Source: Deltaproteobacteria bacterium | Lineage (GTDB): Bacteria; Desulfobacterota; Syntrophorhabdia; Syntrophorhabdales; Syntrophorhabdaceae | Length of the DNA stretch: 64,000 bases | Reading direction: 5' to 3' | Assembly: GCA_029553295.1 (NCBI GenBank) | Contig: JAKPCK010000090.1 | Coordinates: 23,351-87,350, forward strand | Shown here: piece by piece, positions 18,443-28,427 of the stretch | How the letters are laid out: each line of letters opens with the position of its first letter | Position numbering within the stretch: position 1 is the stretch's first letter | Notes under the pieces: model-generated | What the model was told of the DNA's origin: nothing | What the model saw: the letters and a program-made list of their open reading frames with translations, nothing else | Databases searched by the model: none | Position numbers and translations under genes: made by a program

Positions 18443-19441
18443 ATGTCTTACAAAATTGCCATTAATGGTTTTGGAAGGATTGGGAGGCTTGTGTTGAGGG
18501 CAGGGTTTGCCAGCAAGGATATCGAATTTGTTGCTGTAAACGATATAACCGATTCTAAGACCCTGGCTCACCTACTTAAATATGATTCTGTCCACGGCAT
18601 TATGAATGCTGATATTAAGGCAACAGACAACTCAATCATAATTAACGGCAAAGAGATTAAGGCATATTCCATAAGAGAGCCCGAATCCCTTCCGTGGAAG
18701 GACCTTGGGGTTGATGTTGTCCTTGAAAGCACAGGCAAGTTTACAGATAGGGCAGGCGCAGAGAAGCATATAAAGGCAGGTGCAAGGAAGGTTATTATAT
18801 CTGCCCCTGCTAAAGGACCGGATGTAACCTTTGTCCTCGGTGTTAATGAAGAGGTCTATGACAAGTCTAAACACCATGTTATCTCTATGGGTTCTTGCAC
18901 AACAAACTGTCTTGCACCTATAGCAAAGATACTCCAGAAGGAGTTTGGTATAGAAAAAGGTCTTATGACTACCATACACGCATTTACAAACGACCAGGTG
19001 GTTCTTGATGAGCCCCATAAGGATTTAAGGCGTGCAAGGGCTGCTGCCCTCTCCATGATACCGACTACAACAGGGGCGGCAAAGGCAATGTCAGAGGTTA
19101 TACCAGAGCTTAAGGGGAAGCTCGACGGCCTTGCCATAAGGGTGCCTACACCCAATGTGTCTATAGTTGATTTTGTAGCCACACTCTCTAAGAATACCAC
19201 CAAGGATGAGTTGATAGCCAAATTCAAGGAATATGCAGCAGGGCCCATGAAGGGCATACTATACTGCTCAGAAGAGCCCCTTGTATCCTGTGATTTTAAC
19301 GGTAATCCACACTCATCTATAATAGATATACCCAATATTACTGTAATAGGCGGTAATATGGTAAAGATTTTATCCTGGTATGACAATGAGTGGGGTTTCT
19401 CCAACAGGATGGTGGAGCTCCTCTCGTTTATAATGAGATAA
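18443..19441 (+). CDS. gap: Glyceraldehyde-3-phosphate dehydrogenase, type I
   Basis: GAPDH (332 aa) oxidises glyceraldehyde-3-phosphate to 1,3-bisphosphoglycerate. The catalytic Cys is C152 in SCTTNC. N33-D34 after the second beta strand suggests NAD rather than NADP. The NAD fold INGFGRIGR is at residues 7-15. It begins a gap-pgk-tpiA-secG cluster. Confidence 0.98.
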   Translation: MSYKIAINGFGRIGRLVLRAGFASKDIEFVAVNDITDSKTLAHLLKYDSVHGIMNADIKATDNSIIINGKEIKAYSIREPESLPWKDLGVDVVLESTGKFTDRAGAEKHIKAGARKVIISAPAKGPDVTFVLGVNEEVYDKSKHHVISMGSCTTNCLAPIAKILQKEFGIEKGLMTTIHAFTNDQVVLDEPHKDLRRARAAALSMIPTTTGAAKAMSEVIPELKGKLDGLAIRVPTPNVSIVDFVATLSKNTTKDELIAKFKEYAAGPMKGILYCSEEPLVSCDFNGNPHSSIIDIPNITVIGGNMVKILSWYDNEWGFSNRMVELLSFIMR

Positions 19442-19497
19442 CACAATATTGAAGTAGAAACGTTTGTAAAAATGTTTCAAGAAAGGATAGGTGGAAG

Positions 19498-20691
19498 ATG
19501 AAATATATAGATCAGATAGACATAAAAGACAAGAGGGTTTTTATCCGTGTAGATTTTAATGTCCCCATGGATGATAAGGGTAACATAACCGATGATACAA
19601 GAATAAAGGCCCATCTTCCTACTATAAACTATGCCATCGAGAAAGGTGCTAAGGTAATAGTTGGTTCTCACCTTGGCAGACCCAAGGGAAAGAGGTCAGA
19701 GGCCTTTTCTCTTAAGGCTGCAGCAAAAAGGCTCTCTGAACTTATCAAAAAGGATGTGCTTTTCCTCGATGATTGCATAGGTGAGGCAGTGGAAAAGGCA
19801 GTATCCCAGATGAAAACCAGCGATGTGGTCCTCCTTGAGAACCTGAGATTCCATCTTGGAGAGGAGAAGAACGACCCTGAATTTGCAAAACAACTGGCAA
19901 GATTGTGCGATGTATATGTAGACGATGCCTTTGCCGTCTCCCATAGAAAGGCAGCCTCGAATACTGCAATTGTAGATTTTGTGGATGTATGTGCTGCCGG
20001 CTTCCTTCTGAAAGATGAGCTTGCATATTTTGACAAGGCCATGGGAAACCCTGTCAGGCCCCTTGTGGCAATAATAGGGGGTGCAAAGGTCTCTGACAAG
20101 ATAGGTGTCCTTGAAAAATTGGTGGAGAAGGTAGATAAACTGATAGTCGGTGGTGGCATGGCATTCACATTCCTCAAGGCCCTTGGATATGAGATAGGCA
20201 ATTCCATATGTGAAGAGAACATGCTTGACCTGGCAAGAGGTATAATGGATAAGGCAAGGGCAAGGGATGTAAAGTTTTATCTACCCGTTGACTGCGTTGT
20301 AGCTGAAAAGGCATCGGCTGATGCAGAGACAAAGATTTGCACTGTCCAGGAGATACCAAAGGGTTGGATGGGTCTTGATATAGGCCCTGCCTCTGTCTCT
20401 CTGTTCTCATCTGCTATACAGAATGCGAAGACCATACTCTGGAACGGTCCGATGGGTATGTTCGAGCTCGACCCCTTTAGCAGGGGGACATTTGCTATGG
20501 TCACCTATGTAGCCAACTCCCACGCCCTTACCATTATAGGCGGAGGAGATACGGATGTTGCAGTCCATAGGGCAGGGGAGAGCGATAAAATATCATACAT
20601 ATCCACAGGTGGCGGTGCATTCCTTGAACTTCTTGAAGGCAAACCCATGCCTGCCATAGAGGCCCTTGAGGCATCGGGGGGTGCAAAATGA
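19498..20691 (+). CDS. pgk: Phosphoglycerate kinase
   Basis: Pgk (397 aa) transfers phosphate from 1,3-bisphosphoglycerate to ADP. The N-terminal RVDFNVPMD, the GSHLGRPKG substrate loop, [11 protein letters not shown] and the nucleotide-site GGGDTDVAV segment are all present. ATG 19498 follows a purine-rich GGTGGAAG. Its TGA overlaps the tpiA ATG. Confidence 0.98.
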   Translation: MKYIDQIDIKDKRVFIRVDFNVPMDDKGNITDDTRIKAHLPTINYAIEKGAKVIVGSHLGRPKGKRSEAFSLKAAAKRLSELIKKDVLFLDDCIGEAVEKAVSQMKTSDVVLLENLRFHLGEEKNDPEFAKQLARLCDVYVDDAFAVSHRKAASNTAIVDFVDVCAAGFLLKDELAYFDKAMGNPVRPLVAIIGGAKVSDKIGVLEKLVEKVDKLIVGGGMAFTFLKALGYEIGNSICEENMLDLARGIMDKARARDVKFYLPVDCVVAEKASADAETKICTVQEIPKGWMGLDIGPASVSLFSSAIQNAKTILWNGPMGMFELDPFSRGTFAMVTYVANSHALTIIGGGDTDVAVHRAGESDKISYISTGGGAFLELLEGKPMPAIEALEASGGAK

Positions 20692-21443
20692 GGGGGTGGA
20701 TGGTAGCAGGAAACTGGAAGATGCACAATACACAAGATGAGGCAAGGACGCTCTCGAAATATATAGTAGATAATACAGTGAATATCCAGGGAGGGGAGAT
20801 TGTCCTGGCGCCGCCCTTTACCTCCTTGTCTGTTGTATATGATGTTATAAAGGGCTCTCAGGTCAAACTTGCTGCCCAGAACATGTATTACGAGGATAAA
20901 GGCGCATATACCGGTGAGGTCTCACCTGCCATGCTTAAAGATACAGGCTGCAGTTATGTTATAATAGGTCACTCGGAGAGGAGAAAATATTTTCATGAGA
21001 CTGATGAGGGTGTAAATCTCAAGACAAAAAAGGCCCTGTCGTCTGGCCTTATGCCCATTGTATGTGTTGGCGAGACCCTGGAGGAGAGGGAAAAGGGTAT
21101 AACTGAATATGTGGTAGGTATTCAGGTTAAAAAGGCACTTAATGGGATAGATGGCATAGCGGATATAGTTATTGCATATGAGCCTGTTTGGGCTATCGGC
21201 ACAGGAAAAAATGCAACACCGGAAGAGGCAGAGGCTGTGCAGAAGTTCATAAGGGGTATTGTAAGGGACATATATGGCAGTGCTGCAGATAACCTGAAGA
21301 TACTATACGGAGGGAGCGTAACAGCAGATAATATAGGCTCATTAATAGAGATGGAGGATATTGACGGTGCACTTGTAGGCGGTGCATCCTTGAAAGGCGA
21401 GGGATTTGTTGGTATAATAAAACGGGTAGCGGAGAAAAGATAA
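20688..21443 (+). CDS. tpiA: Triosephosphate isomerase
   Basis: The 251-aa TIM barrel interconverts dihydroxyacetone phosphate and glyceraldehyde-3-phosphate. N and K in AGNWKMH, the catalytic His in IGHSERR, the catalytic Glu in [11 protein letters not shown] and the phosphate loop YGGSV are present. It overlaps pgk by 4 nt and secG by 1 nt. Confidence 0.98.
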   Translation: MRGWMVAGNWKMHNTQDEARTLSKYIVDNTVNIQGGEIVLAPPFTSLSVVYDVIKGSQVKLAAQNMYYEDKGAYTGEVSPAMLKDTGCSYVIIGHSERRKYFHETDEGVNLKTKKALSSGLMPIVCVGETLEEREKGITEYVVGIQVKKALNGIDGIADIVIAYEPVWAIGTGKNATPEEAEAVQKFIRGIVRDIYGSAADNLKILYGGSVTADNIGSLIEMEDIDGALVGGASLKGEGFVGIIKRVAEKR

Positions 21444-21739
21444 TGTTGACTGTTATAGCGATTATACATATAATAATATCTGTTGCACTTATCCTTATAG
21501 TGCTTCTTCAGACAGGCAGGGGCTCTGAGATAGGCGCAGCATTTGGAAGCGGTTCGAGCCAGACACTGTTTGGGAGTTCAGGCTCGAGCAGCTTTATGAC
21601 AAAGCTGACAACTGCTGCTGTTATTGTGTTCATGGTTACAAGTTTATTACTTGCATATTTTTACAGCCATAAGGAATACACGATAAAGCAGGCAGTTCCT
21701 CAGACAGAGGAAAAGTTGCCAGCAAAGAGTAGTCAATAA
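21443..21739 (+). CDS. secG: Preprotein translocase subunit SecG
   Basis: SecG (98 aa) has two membrane segments (about residues 3-23 and 52-73) around the conserved Gly/Ser-rich loop with [20 protein letters not shown]. The gene order tpiA-secG-tRNA-Leu is common in Gram-negative bacteria. ATG overlaps the tpiA stop (TAATG). Confidence 0.94.
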   Translation: MLTVIAIIHIIISVALILIVLLQTGRGSEIGAAFGSGSSQTLFGSSGSSSFMTKLTTAAVIVFMVTSLLLAYFYSHKEYTIKQAVPQTEEKLPAKSSQ

Positions 21740-21741
21740 GT

Positions 21742-21823
21742 GCCGATGTGGTGGAACTGGTAGACACGCACGTTTGAGGGGCGTGTGGGGAAACCCGTGC
21801 GGGTTCAAGTCCCGCCGTCGGCA
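21742..21823 (+). tRNA. tRNA-Leu (anticodon GAG)
   Basis: An 82-nt class II tRNA folds by eye. The acceptor stem GCCGATG pairs with CGTCGGC (one T.G pair). The D arm is GTGGAACTGGTAGACAC, and the anticodon stem CACGT/GCGTG has the loop TTGAGGG, giving anticodon GAG. A long variable arm GGG-GAAA-CCC and the T arm GCGGG-TTCAAGT-CCCGC follow. The discriminator base is A at 21823, and CCA is not encoded. It reads CUC/CUU leucine codons. Confidence 0.95.
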
Positions 21824-21990
21824 TTCATAAATTATTAATATTACAGAATTTTATAGGCCTCAAAAATCATCCAGAGACATTTTGGGGACAGTTTTTTTTA
21901 TTTATATATCTGGTATCCTGGAGGGGTCTCATATCTGGTTGTTCTGACCTTCCTATAAAGTCTCAAGGATATGTCCTAAGGTTAAAACAT

Positions 21991-22007
21991 TTTTTCAAAG
22001 GGCTCTT
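21991..22007. repeat. 17-bp repeat copy 1 (also at 46246)
   Basis: The minus-strand sequence AAGAGCCCTTTGAAAAA at the 3' end of the P-type ATPase gene is identical to the sequence at the stop of the metallo-beta-lactamase gene (46246-46262). In this copy it covers the last codons and stop. Confidence 0.45.
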
Positions 22008-24613
22008 TTTATCAGTTTTTCTATCTCCACTGCAAAAAATACTATAGAGGATAAAACAAGCGTCCATATAAGTTCGTTAAATGTCAGAGGTACTGTTTTG
22101 AATATGGGGTTGAGAGATGGGATATATATTGTTGCCATTTGAAATATAAATGTTAATATAACTGCGCCAAGGAGATATTTATTAGAAAATAGACCCATCT
22201 TAAAAAGAGATACCTTTTCCGACCTTATGGCAAGGACATGACCGAGTTGGGTTAGACAAAGCACTGTAAACACCATTGTCTGCCAGTGACTGTTTCCTGT
22301 CTTAATGGCAAAGGCCTGTGTAGAAAGTACGATTCCTGCCATCAAAAGACCTACCCAGATGGCATGGACACCTAAACCATGGGCAGATATACTCTCTTTT
22401 GGATGCCTTGGGGGTCTATTCATAACATCTTCCTCTTCTGGTTCAACGGACAGGGCAAGGGCAGGCAGCCCATCTGTCACAAGATTAATCCAGAGTATAT
22501 GGATAGGAAGTAGTGGTATGGGTAAACCGAATATAGGGGCAAGAAAAAGGGTCCATATCTCCCCTGAGTTTGTAGTCAATAGATATTTGATGAATTTCCT
22601 GATATTGTCATATATCTTTCTACCTTCCTTGACTGCCTTTACTATTGTGGCAAAGTTGTCATCGAGGAGAATCATGTGGGCTGCCTCTTTTGATACATCA
22701 GTGCCTGTGATACCCATAGCAATACCTATGTCAGCCCTTTTTAAGGCCGGTGCATCGTTTACACCATCTCCTGTCATGGCTACAAAATGCCCTTTATCCT
22801 GTAATGCCCTTACAATCTTAAGCTTCTGCTCTGGTGCAACCCTTGCATAGACCCTTATGTCTTCAACCTTTTCTTCAAATTCTTCCATTGTAAGACCTTC
22901 CAGTTCCCTGCCTGTGATAACAGCATCGTTATTATCCAGGATCCCAAGCCTTTTTGCTATTGTCCTGGCTGTTAGCTGGTGGTCACCGGTTATCATAACA
23001 GGCACAATGCCAGCATTTTTGCACATAGATACTGCCTCTTTTGCCTCTTCCCTTGGGGGGTCCATCATACCTGTGAGGCCAATGATTGTAAGGCCTGTCT
23101 CCACACTTTTGGGAGAAAAATCAGAAGGGATTTCATCCCATATCCTGTATGCTATACATAAGACCCTGAGTCCATCCTGGGCCATCATCTCATTTATAGA
23201 GGCGAGCCTTTCAACATCTATATCTTTTAGCCCGTGAGATGTAAGGACATTGACAGACCTTTCCATCAATGTGTCAATGGCACCCTTTGTAAAGGATATG
23301 TATCCTTGCTTCCATCTGTGAAACGTGGTCATACATTTTCTATCTGAATCAAAAGGGAGTTCTAATATCCTTGGGTATATCTTTTCGAGCTCTTTTTTAT
23401 TATAGTTTTGGGTCTTTGCAATGCTATACAAGGCTGTCTCAGTAGGGTCACCCATGATATCTCCCTCATTATCCATCTGGGCATCATTGCTTAATGCAAG
23501 GGCAGTCATAAAAAGCGCATTTACTTCTTCGGAGGACCCTCCTTTGGTTAAATCTGAGACAGGCACGAGTTTATCTTCAATAAAAACCTTTTCTACGGTC
23601 ATTTTATTCAATGTGAGTGTGCCTGTCTTATCAGAACAGATATATGTCACAGAACCAAGTGTCTCAACTGCAGGGAGTTTTCTTATAAGGGCATGGAGTT
23701 TTACAAGCTTTTTTGCACCAAGGGCAAGGGATATGGTTACAACTGCCGGCAGGGCCTCTGGTATGGCTGCTACTGCAAGAGAGATTGCCGTGAGCAACAT
23801 TAATAAAATAGGTTCTCCACGGAACACCCCAAACCCAAAGACTATTGCGCATATAACAAGCACTGCAATGGCAAGTCTTTTTCCAAATATTACAAGCCTT
23901 TTCTGGAGTGGTGTTTTAACCTCTTCCTCACCCTGGAGCATGGATGCAATCTTGCCAAGTTCGGTGTCCATGCCTGTAGCCACCACTATGCCTAAACCAC
24001 GGCCATATGAGACCACCGTGCCTTTAAAGGCCATATTTTTTCTATCCCCAAGGGGCAATGACTTATCTGAAAGGGCATCACATTGTTTTTCTACAGGTAT
24101 AGATTCTCCGGTTAATGCTGCCTCCTCAACCTTTAGATTAAATGTCTCTAAGAGCCTCATGTCAGCAGGGACAATGCGGCCTGCCTCCAAAACCACAATA
24201 TCACCAGGGACAAGTTCTGATGCAGCAATACTTGTATGAACCCCATCCCTTATAACAGTTGCCGTATACGCTGCCATCTTTTTTAGGGCATCCATTGCCT
24301 TTTCTGCCCTGTATTCCTGTATAAAACCAATGACGGCATTAATGACAACTATGACAATAATTGCTATAGTATCGGATAATTCGCCTATGAAACCTGAGAT
24401 GACGGCTGCTCCAATAAGGATGAGGATCATAAAATCCTTGAACTGATCAAGGAACATGGCAATAGCTGTCTTTTTCTTCTTTTCCATTAATTCATTTGGG
24501 CCATATTCATTCAGTCTTTTCCTTGCCTCATCATTGGTTAGACCATCAAGACTTGAATTAAGTTGTTTCACAATATTGTCAGTTTCCAGTATATGGCAGT
24601 AAGGAATTGCCAT
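21995..24613 (-). CDS. P2-type cation-transporting ATPase, probably Mn2+/Ca2+ exporter
   Basis: An 872-aa P-type ATPase with the N-terminal cation-ATPase domain, the actuator motif TGES, the phosphorylated Asp in CSDKTGTLT (near residue 329), the TGDGVNDAPALK hinge and ten predicted membrane segments. It belongs to the SERCA/PacL-like P2 group; membrane helix 4 reads PEALP where SERCA has PEGLP. Direction of transport is out of the cytosol in this group. The upstream yybP-ykoY riboswitch argues for Mn2+ export or homeostasis as at least one role. The ATG has a GGGAGGAG site. Confidence 0.93.
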   Translation of the reverse strand: MAIPYCHILETDNIVKQLNSSLDGLTNDEARKRLNEYGPNELMEKKKKTAIAMFLDQFKDFMILILIGAAVISGFIGELSDTIAIIVIVVINAVIGFIQEYRAEKAMDALKKMAAYTATVIRDGVHTSIAASELVPGDIVVLEAGRIVPADMRLLETFNLKVEEAALTGESIPVEKQCDALSDKSLPLGDRKNMAFKGTVVSYGRGLGIVVATGMDTELGKIASMLQGEEEVKTPLQKRLVIFGKRLAIAVLVICAIVFGFGVFRGEPILLMLLTAISLAVAAIPEALPAVVTISLALGAKKLVKLHALIRKLPAVETLGSVTYICSDKTGTLTLNKMTVEKVFIEDKLVPVSDLTKGGSSEEVNALFMTALALSNDAQMDNEGDIMGDPTETALYSIAKTQNYNKKELEKIYPRILELPFDSDRKCMTTFHRWKQGYISFTKGAIDTLMERSVNVLTSHGLKDIDVERLASINEMMAQDGLRVLCIAYRIWDEIPSDFSPKSVETGLTIIGLTGMMDPPREEAKEAVSMCKNAGIVPVMITGDHQLTARTIAKRLGILDNNDAVITGRELEGLTMEEFEEKVEDIRVYARVAPEQKLKIVRALQDKGHFVAMTGDGVNDAPALKRADIGIAMGITGTDVSKEAAHMILLDDNFATIVKAVKEGRKIYDNIRKFIKYLLTTNSGEIWTLFLAPIFGLPIPLLPIHILWINLVTDGLPALALSVEPEEEDVMNRPPRHPKESISAHGLGVHAIWVGLLMAGIVLSTQAFAIKTGNSHWQTMVFTVLCLTQLGHVLAIRSEKVSLFKMGLFSNKYLLGAVILTFIFQMATIYIPSLNPIFKTVPLTFNELIWTLVLSSIVFFAVEIEKLIKRAL

Positions 24614-24629
24614 TTTCTCCTCCCTTTTT

Positions 24630-24676
24630 AAAAATAAAAAAGACCTTTGCCAGGATTTTATTCTCTGGTAAAGGTC
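24630..24676 (-). terminator. Intrinsic terminator of the Mn2+ riboswitch
   Basis: On the minus strand GACCTTTACCAG (24676-24665) can pair with CTGGCAAAGGTC (24653-24642), leaving one A.C mismatch, followed by TTTTTTATTTTT. Its 5' arm shares 24668-24674 with the P1 helix of the aptamer, so the two folds exclude each other. Confidence 0.82.
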
Positions 24677-24762
24677 TCACTTGTTAGTTTCTCTAACCGA
24701 CATACCGGTCGGCATCTACCGACGTATTGACGATTATGTCGCCTGAAGTTACTCCCCTTTAC
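24668..24762 (-). promoter_or_regulatory. yybP-ykoY (manganese) riboswitch aptamer
   Basis: The minus strand carries the yybP-ykoY hallmarks: a GTAAAGG 5' arm (24762-24756) leading into GGGGAGTA, internal CGTCAATACG and GCCGACCGG segments, and a 3' end of ACAAGTGAGACCTTTACC. P1 forms from GTAAAGG and CCTTTAC (24674-24668), 7 perfect pairs. The family is known to sense Mn2+ and often controls P-type ATPases and exporters. Binding would hold P1, block the following terminator and allow transcription of the ATPase. Confidence 0.88.
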
Positions 24763-25045
24763 TTTACCTTTAAAAAAGGTCTCAACACTGGGGCATATCT
24801 TTAGTGCCTTAATGCCCCTATCAATAATTACTTATATATTCAACAGTCACAAAAAATCATCCCAGAAAAACGAGATGAATCTTAAGGCCTTTAAATGGTT
24901 TTGTAAAGACCTCCTTTTTATGGATATAATCTACAATCGACTTTGTATAAAGTCAATATTAATAAAACATGCCCTTTCAAGACAAAAAGACCTTGGTAGG
25001 AAATTAAACCTTGAAAAAAGCAAAGGATATATTAAAATAGATTTT

Positions 25046-25615
25046 ATGATTGACAAATTCCTCATGTCCTTTATCCCACTATTTGTTGCCTTTGATGTCC
25101 TTGGGATACTGCCCATATACATAAAATTTACAGCCCACCTTGACGCTAAAAAAAGGGGCAGGCAGCTCAGGGATTCTATCCTCACATCTTTTTTTACAAC
25201 ACTTCTATTTGTTGTAATAGGTAATCAGGTCCTTCAGTATCTTGGTATAGCCATCAGGGATTTCTTTATTGCCGGGGGTGTTGTTCTTTTTATTATAGCT
25301 GTTAAGGATATAGTTATGGGTCATTCAGAACCTATTATAGAGGATGATATGTTTGGCGTTGTCCCTCTTGGGGTCCCCCTCCTTGCAGGTCCTGCTGTCC
25401 TTGCCACCTCTATTATAGTGAGAAATAACTATGGCTTTTATTTCTTTCTCATATCACTCCTTACCAATCTTATAATATGCTGGATAATCCTTAAGTTCTC
25501 CGAATTTATCCTGAAATACCTTGGTAAGAAGTTTATAGAGGCATTATCCAAGGTCTTTGCCCTTGTCATTGCCAGCATTGCTGTTATGTTTATAAGAAAG
25601 GGTCTTACGGGATAG
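25046..25615 (+). CDS. MarC/YchE-family integral membrane protein
   Basis: From ATG 25046 a 189-aa protein with six predicted membrane segments begins MIDKFLMSFIPLFVAFDVLG and contains PLGVPLLAGPAVLATSI, typical of the MarC family. The biochemical function of this family is not known. The frame is open for another 78 codons upstream (from 24812), but that part is hydrophilic, unlike MarC and AT-rich, so I use the internal start although its ribosome-binding site is poor. It runs divergently from the Mn2+ riboswitch. Confidence 0.85.
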   Translation: MIDKFLMSFIPLFVAFDVLGILPIYIKFTAHLDAKKRGRQLRDSILTSFFTTLLFVVIGNQVLQYLGIAIRDFFIAGGVVLFIIAVKDIVMGHSEPIIEDDMFGVVPLGVPLLAGPAVLATSIIVRNNYGFYFFLISLLTNLIICWIILKFSEFILKYLGKKFIEALSKVFALVIASIAVMFIRKGLTG

Positions 25616-25623
25616 TATCTTTC

Positions 25624-25866
25624 TTAGTTGAGTATGCTATAGCTCCCCGGTATCCTCTTCTTACAAACAGGGCAAATAGGCTCTATCATGGTATAGGTCT
25701 TGCCGAACACATCCACGTTTCTTACGAATACGCCAGGGGCATTATATATCTCTTTCTCATCGAAGACCTTTCCGCAATCGCAAACAGGGAGGTGCTGGCG
25801 AAACAGTTTTCCATGAAAGGCCTGCTGTGCATATCTATCTATTAAATTTTTCTCTTTCTCTGTCAT
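25624..25866 (-). CDS. Small zinc-ribbon-like hypothetical protein
   Basis: An 80-aa protein with CxC (C29, C31) and CxxC (C65, C68), a likely four-Cys zinc site. I do not recognise a named family. It faces marC tail to tail with an 8-nt gap. No strong ribosome-binding site precedes the ATG. The cysteine pattern and internal coherence make a real gene likely. Confidence 0.65.
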   Translation of the reverse strand: MTEKEKNLIDRYAQQAFHGKLFRQHLPVCDCGKVFDEKEIYNAPGVFVRNVDVFGKTYTMIEPICPVCKKRIPGSYSILN

Positions 25867-25930
25867 ATTAAAAATATAATTCAGCCCCTTTCATTCTTCA
25901 ACCTTCAATATAAATATCGGCAATATTTTT

Positions 25931-25946
25931 AAAAAATTAATTTTTT
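25931..25946. promoter_or_regulatory. 16-bp A/T palindrome, copy 1 (possible operator)
   Basis: AAAAAATTAATTTTTT is a perfect palindrome just upstream of the -35 box of the liv promoter. An identical copy lies 89 bp downstream at 26020. Confidence 0.4.
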
Positions 25947-25949
25947 TCA

Positions 25950-25977
25950 TTGACATATGGAAATTAGAAGATAAAAT
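25950..25977 (+). promoter_or_regulatory. Promoter of the liv-ligase operon
   Basis: TTGACA (25950-25955) and TAAAAT (25972-25977) are 16 bp apart. The first gene starts at 26216, implying a leader of about 230 nt. The intergenic region 25867-26215 is very AT-rich and shows no ORF; beyond this promoter and the two palindromes I see no further signal. Confidence 0.55.
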
Positions 25978-26019
25978 TATATAATTAATAGGGTTAAATA
26001 TTTTTAAGAGAAGGGGTAT

Positions 26020-26035
26020 AAAAAATTAATTTTTT
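26020..26035. promoter_or_regulatory. 16-bp A/T palindrome, copy 2 (possible operator)
   Basis: Second perfect copy of AAAAAATTAATTTTTT, about 36 nt downstream of the inferred transcription start. The pair brackets the promoter with centres 89 bp apart. Confidence 0.4.
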
Positions 26036-26215
26036 AGAAGATACTAAGGTCACCTTTATATTAAGGGGAGTCTATATAAAATCCATAAAAGATATAGATG
26101 GATAGATGGGGGGATAGAATAGGGCATATTTCTAACCGCATTTCTTTTGCATAGACATAAAGACACAGTAGCGAATGGCTAAGTAAGAGTAATAATAAAA
26201 AATAAGGGGGGTTTT

Positions 26216-27469
26216 ATGAGAAGGATAATTTTATGCCTTTTTGTGTTATCAGCCGTTTCTCTTATCTTCGCTTCTCAGATTAAGGCACAGCAGTATATAA
26301 CGCTTGGAGTCCCAACCTCTTTAAAACTCATTGAGGGTTACGAAGGCCATAAGGCTGCCCAGCTTGCTGCGGAAGAGATAAATGCCAAGGGGGGCATTAA
26401 GGTAGGGAAAGATAAATTTCTTATCAAGATTGAGGCCCTTGATATAAGGGATGGTGAGCCGGGCGTACCTGTCCAGGAGGCGCTTTTAGGCATAGAGAAA
26501 CTCATCCTTGATAAAAAGATATATGCTGCTGTTGTGGGCAACTTCAGGTCAGAGGCGCTACTTGCTGCTATGGATATATACTCAAAGCACAAGGTAATAA
26601 ACATAGGTACCATAGCCATGACACCCAAATTTCAGGAGAAAGTCCTGAGCAACCCAGAAAAATACAAATACTCTTTTAGAAACTGTCTCGATTCCAAATA
26701 TCTTTCAGGTTATATACAGAATATGATGAAATTCATATCCAAGCAGTTCGGCTATAACAAGGTCTATATTGTTACCCAGGATGTGCTGTGGGCAACAGCG
26801 ACAGGCTCTCTCATGGAGAAATGGTTCAAGGAAAACGGCTGGACTGTTGCAGGATTCGATAAATACCCTGTTGGTGCCACAGATTTTTCAGCAGGTCTTA
26901 TGAAGGCAAAATCAGCAGGTGTCCAGGTCATAATGCCTATATTTGACATGCCTACAAGCGGAATCCTTGTAAAGCAGTGGAAGGGTATGAAGGTCCCTGC
27001 CCTTATGGCAGGCTTTATATCACCTCTGATGGGTAGTAAGTCATGGAAGACCTTTGGCAGCGATATAGATGGACTCATGAACGTTGTCTTTGAGATAGGA
27101 TACTTCCCCATCAAGGCATACCCACCTACAGTAAAATTCTCTGAGGCATATCTAAAGAGGTGGAAAGAGGATATACAATCCGGCCACGGTGCAGCCCCCG
27201 GCTATGATACTGTGTATGTCCTTGCCAGTGCCATAGAAAAGGCAGGCACCCTTAACCCGGATAAAGTTGTCAGTGCCATAGAGGCAACGGATATGCAAGG
27301 CGTGGTAGGGAGGATAAGATTTGACAAGAGCCATCAACTTATATTCGGAGACAACCCTAAAACCGCTGCTGTTGGCGCTGTTATGCAGTGGCAGAACGGA
27401 AAGATGGCAGTAGTATGGCCTGAATCCATTGCCAGCGATAAGATTGTAAGACCCAGCTGGATGAAATAG
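26216..27469 (+). CDS. livK: Liv-type ABC importer, periplasmic substrate-binding protein
   Basis: A 417-aa protein with a signal peptide (basic start, hydrophobic core, cleavage near residue 24 after IKAQ) and the two-lobed Peripla_BP fold of the branched-chain amino-acid group (AAQLAAEEINAKGGIKV near residues 45-62). The ligand cannot be read from sequence. The operon includes an acyl-CoA ligase, so a carboxylic acid such as an aromatic or fatty acid is as likely as an amino acid. ATG follows AAGGGGGG. Confidence 0.9.
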   Translation: MRRIILCLFVLSAVSLIFASQIKAQQYITLGVPTSLKLIEGYEGHKAAQLAAEEINAKGGIKVGKDKFLIKIEALDIRDGEPGVPVQEALLGIEKLILDKKIYAAVVGNFRSEALLAAMDIYSKHKVINIGTIAMTPKFQEKVLSNPEKYKYSFRNCLDSKYLSGYIQNMMKFISKQFGYNKVYIVTQDVLWATATGSLMEKWFKENGWTVAGFDKYPVGATDFSAGLMKAKSAGVQVIMPIFDMPTSGILVKQWKGMKVPALMAGFISPLMGSKSWKTFGSDIDGLMNVVFEIGYFPIKAYPPTVKFSEAYLKRWKEDIQSGHGAAPGYDTVYVLASAIEKAGTLNPDKVVSAIEATDMQGVVGRIRFDKSHQLIFGDNPKTAAVGAVMQWQNGKMAVVWPESIASDKIVRPSWMK

Positions 27470-27474
27470 GGATT

Positions 27475-28335
27475 ATGTTTGTATATGGCCTCATAAACAG
27501 TGCTGTCCTTGCCCTTATGGCAATAGGTTTTAACCTTACATTCGGGATCAGTGGGGTAGCAAACTTTGCCTATGGGGCCATATACGTTGTCTCGGGTTTT
27601 CTAACATGGAGCCTTATAAACAAGCTTAATATGCCCTATCCTGTCTCTGCCATATCAACCATTATAATTATAGGTATACTGGGTGCCTTGATATACAGGT
27701 TTATAATAAAGCGTATAAGAGGGCTTGTCATATCAGAGGTCATTGCCACATTTGGTATATCCATAGTAATCCTTGAGTTTTTGAGATATGTGGGTTTTAT
27801 CGGCTTTAAATACTCACTTCCCATGTTCATAACCGGGTCTGTAGAGATATTTGATGCCTATGTGGATATACAGAGGCTCTTGATAATATGCTTTGTAATA
27901 CTGCTTATTATAGCACTGTATATCTTTACCCATCATACAAAGATTGGGAGGGCATTCAGAGGGATTGCCCAGGAGGAGCATACATCCCTTTCCCTGGGTA
28001 TAAACCCTGATTGGATAGCAAGCCTGAGTATGGGGCTTGGCTCTTCCCTGGGTGCCTTTGCTGCCATAGTAATATTACCCCTTGGGACAATCACTGTTGA
28101 TGGGGGCTACGATGTCCTCATAAATGCCCTTTCTGTTTGTATTGTAGGTGGCCTTGGAAGTACCTTCGGGATAATAATTGCAAGCGTTATAATAGGATAC
28201 GCCCAGACCTTAACAGCCACATATCTGGCACCGCACTGGACAATGATAGTAAGCCTCCTTGCCATACTCATTATCCTTGTTTTCAAACCATCAGGCATCC
28301 TGGGACATCAAAAAGAGCTGGAGGAGAGGGTGTAA
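27475..28335 (+). CDS. livH: Liv-type ABC importer permease LivH
   Basis: A 286-aa membrane permease with about eight helices starting FVYGLINSAVLALMAIGFN, and the EEHTSLSLGINPDWIA cytoplasmic loop that contacts the ATPase. This is the LivH half of the channel. It begins 5 nt after livK. Confidence 0.93.
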   Translation: MFVYGLINSAVLALMAIGFNLTFGISGVANFAYGAIYVVSGFLTWSLINKLNMPYPVSAISTIIIIGILGALIYRFIIKRIRGLVISEVIATFGISIVILEFLRYVGFIGFKYSLPMFITGSVEIFDAYVDIQRLLIICFVILLIIALYIFTHHTKIGRAFRGIAQEEHTSLSLGINPDWIASLSMGLGSSLGAFAAIVILPLGTITVDGGYDVLINALSVCIVGGLGSTFGIIIASVIIGYAQTLTATYLAPHWTMIVSLLAILIILVFKPSGILGHQKELEERV

Positions 28336-28427
28336 AAAAGGCAATAGTTCACAGGGGATAAGGATAGTATCCGGCAGTATATTTGTTGGTAGCCGCAGGT
28401 CTCAACCTGCTAATAAAAAAGAGGGAT

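Noticed and set aside
22305..24239. Several long plus-strand frames (up to 272 codons)
   Set aside because: They lie opposite the P-type ATPase gene and arise from its codon bias.
24812..25045. 78-codon N-terminal extension of marC
   Set aside because: Hydrophilic, AT-rich and without MarC similarity; the conserved protein starts at 25046.
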